From NCBI GenBank assembly GCA_022508635.1, contig JAFLUV010000011.1, positions 1-6,085 on the forward strand: a stretch of 6,085 bases of DNA, in the 5' to 3' direction. Shown here in pieces: positions 4,999 to 6,085 of the stretch (position 1 is its first letter; each line of letters opens with the position of its first letter). Source of the DNA: Prevotellaceae bacterium. Lineage in GTDB: Bacteria > Bacteroidota > Bacteroidia > Bacteroidales > Bacteroidaceae. Below the pieces are notes generated by a model. It was not told where the DNA came from. It saw nothing but the letters and a program-made list of their open reading frames with translations, and searched no databases. The position numbers and the translations under genes were made by a program.

Positions 4999-6085
4999 TC
5001 AAGGAAATATCTCGTGGATTTTTCTCAGGTAGGCATCGGCATACTGCCGCATGCCCAGGTCATTGGGATGGATGCCCTCTACCATGGTGTCTTGCGTAAA
5101 GTTCAGCTCTTCGTGGCTCAGGTAAAAGAGATCCTTCACGCCCTGTTCCCGAAGCGCCTTGTAGGCACGCAGTTGTTCCTGATTGGAGTGCGTATACCAG
5201 TCAACCGACTGCTGCGAACTGGTGCCGTTGGCATAGTTGTGCTCCACGAACAGGATAGGTGCGCTGCTCTTTTTGCGAAGGATGGGGATACCCTTTAGCA
5301 AGCGGTCGTATATCAACTCGGAACGCTCTGTCGAGAGATTGGGGAGACAGTCGATGACAAAGAGCTTCGCATCTATCTCGGACAGGAAACCGAACACCTC
5401 CTCCTCCAGCAGTCCATTGCCCGAGAAGGCCAGGTTGATGACCGGAAAGCCCGATTCGCGGTGCACGATGTTAGTCCATGCCATGCCTGGGCGCGATGCA
5501 CAGGCTCCTTGCGCAATAGACGTCCCGTAGACCACGACCGGCTTTTCTTCGGATGCAGGAATGAAGCGAAGCTCATAGTCCTCCGCCACACCTATCTCCA
5601 TCCATTTCACCTCGTTGTAGAGGGGCAGGAAAAGCTCAAAGTCGTAGCCGGCGTCTTCTCCGGTGAAGTAGGTCAGATCCTTGAACTCATAGTTGATAGT
5701 ATCCTTATAGGAAAGGTTGAACTTGCTGGCGCACCAACGCAGCTGCCCGTTGGCATCGGTGGCATAGAGGTCAATGCCGGAAACCCCGGTCGTAGGCATG
5801 TGGAACATGTTGAGTCCGTTCCGTACCTGGTACCTCACCTTTACGCTTGGTGCGTTCGTGTGGAAGCAGACCGACAATCCTGCCGACTGCCGCGAAAGGC
5901 TCCATACAGCAGAGCGCACCTTGCCTTCAGCCCTCGGCGTCATGCGGTGATAGTTGTCTTTCAGCTCGCTGTTCCACCAGCGGCCGTGAATAGTATTCTC
6001 GCCTTGCTCCAGAGGATTCATCCACTTTGTCTGTGCCGCCAAAGGCATCAGGCTGCAAACAGACAATATGTATAATAGTAACCTT
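4999..6085 (-). CDS. secreted SGNH/GDSL-type hydrolase, 5' end outside window
   Basis: Probable esterase or lipase-like enzyme; the substrate is not known, and acetylated glycans are a guess. The reading frame stays open to the right edge, where it encodes RLLLYILSVCSLMPLAAQ, the hydrophobic part of a signal peptide, so the true start is just beyond the window; the TTG at 6066 lies inside the signal peptide. Counting from that TTG, an N-terminal beta-sandwich with the GxDLY motif (97-101) precedes the SGNH domain (about 175-355), as in the GxDLY plus Lipase_GDSL_3 pairing. Blocks seen are GTSIAQG (Ser183, nucleophile), AFSGNG (Gly216), LPN (Asn243) and EGIHPND (His333). The residue three before His333 is Glu330 (codon 5079-5077), where SGNH enzymes usually have Asp. 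Export to the periplasm or cell surface is expected. It is followed by a long gap, so it is probably transcribed separately from ilvB. Confidence 0.9.
   Translation of the reverse strand, partial: RLLLYILSVCSLMPLAAQTKWMNPLEQGENTIHGRWWNSELKDNYHRMTPRAEGKVRSAVWSLSRQSAGLSVCFHTNAPSVKVRYQVRNGLNMFHMPTTGVSGIDLYATDANGQLRWCASKFNLSYKDTINYEFKDLTYFTGEDAGYDFELFLPLYNEVKWMEIGVAEDYELRFIPASEEKPVVVYGTSIAQGACASRPGMAWTNIVHRESGFPVINLAFSGNGLLEEEVFGFLSEIDAKLFVIDCLPNLSTERSELIYDRLLKGIPILRKKSSAPILFVEHNYANGTSSQQSVDWYTHSNQEQLRAYKALREQGVKDLFYLSHEELNFTQDTMVEGIHPNDLGMRQYADAYLRKIHEIFP

Noticed and set aside
5706..5719. 14-base exact match (TATAGGAAAGGTTG) between the hydrolase gene and the first array unit (4741-4754)
   Set aside because: It lies in normal coding sequence, lacks the palindromic partner half and is a single copy; probably chance.
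4999..6066. Treating the hydrolase as complete with a TTG start at 6066
   Set aside because: The frame continues to the window edge and encodes the hydrophobic core of a signal peptide, so the real start lies outside.

Overview
The window looks like a chromosomal segment from a member of the Bacteroidales, most likely near Prevotella or Bacteroides. Three things point that way: a near-perfect Bacteroidetes-type promoter (TTTG, 20 bp, TAnnTTTG), weak or absent Shine-Dalgarno sites, and an acyl-ACP thioesterase placed directly behind ilvB-ilvN, an arrangement I recall from Bacteroidales genomes. Every gene found lies on the minus strand, so the window is best read from its right end to its left end.

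The right end (4999-6085) holds a secreted SGNH/GDSL-type hydrolase whose start lies beyond the window. Next comes a 563-bp stretch without a convincing gene (4436-4998). It holds a hairpin just behind the hydrolase stop, a longer 47-nt hairpin, three AGGCCT palindromes, a four-copy tandem array of palindromes with an exact 23-bp period, a GC-rich stretch able to form nested stems, and the promoter of the following operon.

From 4435 down to 36 runs a compact five-gene block: ilvB (acetolactate synthase large subunit), an unusually long ilvN-like regulatory subunit, an acyl-ACP thioesterase, an MmcQ/YjbR-family protein and a beta-carbonic anhydrase. The gaps are 50 bp, 11 bp, an 11-bp overlap and 27 bp, and I saw no internal promoter, so one transcript is likely. 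IlvB and IlvN carry out and control the first common step of valine, leucine and isoleucine synthesis, which releases CO2. The thioesterase releases fatty acids from acyl carrier protein. The carbonic anhydrase interconverts CO2 and bicarbonate, the substrate of acetyl-CoA carboxylase. A link between branched-chain amino acid synthesis, fatty acid synthesis and CO2/bicarbonate balance is therefore reasonable, but it is inferred. ilvC and ilvD, often found in such clusters, are not in the window.

The points most worth a second look are the 23-bp palindromic array (also one large imperfect inverted repeat), the roughly 112-residue Cys-motif extension on IlvN, the make-up of the operon tail, and a Glu in place of the usual catalytic Asp in the hydrolase.
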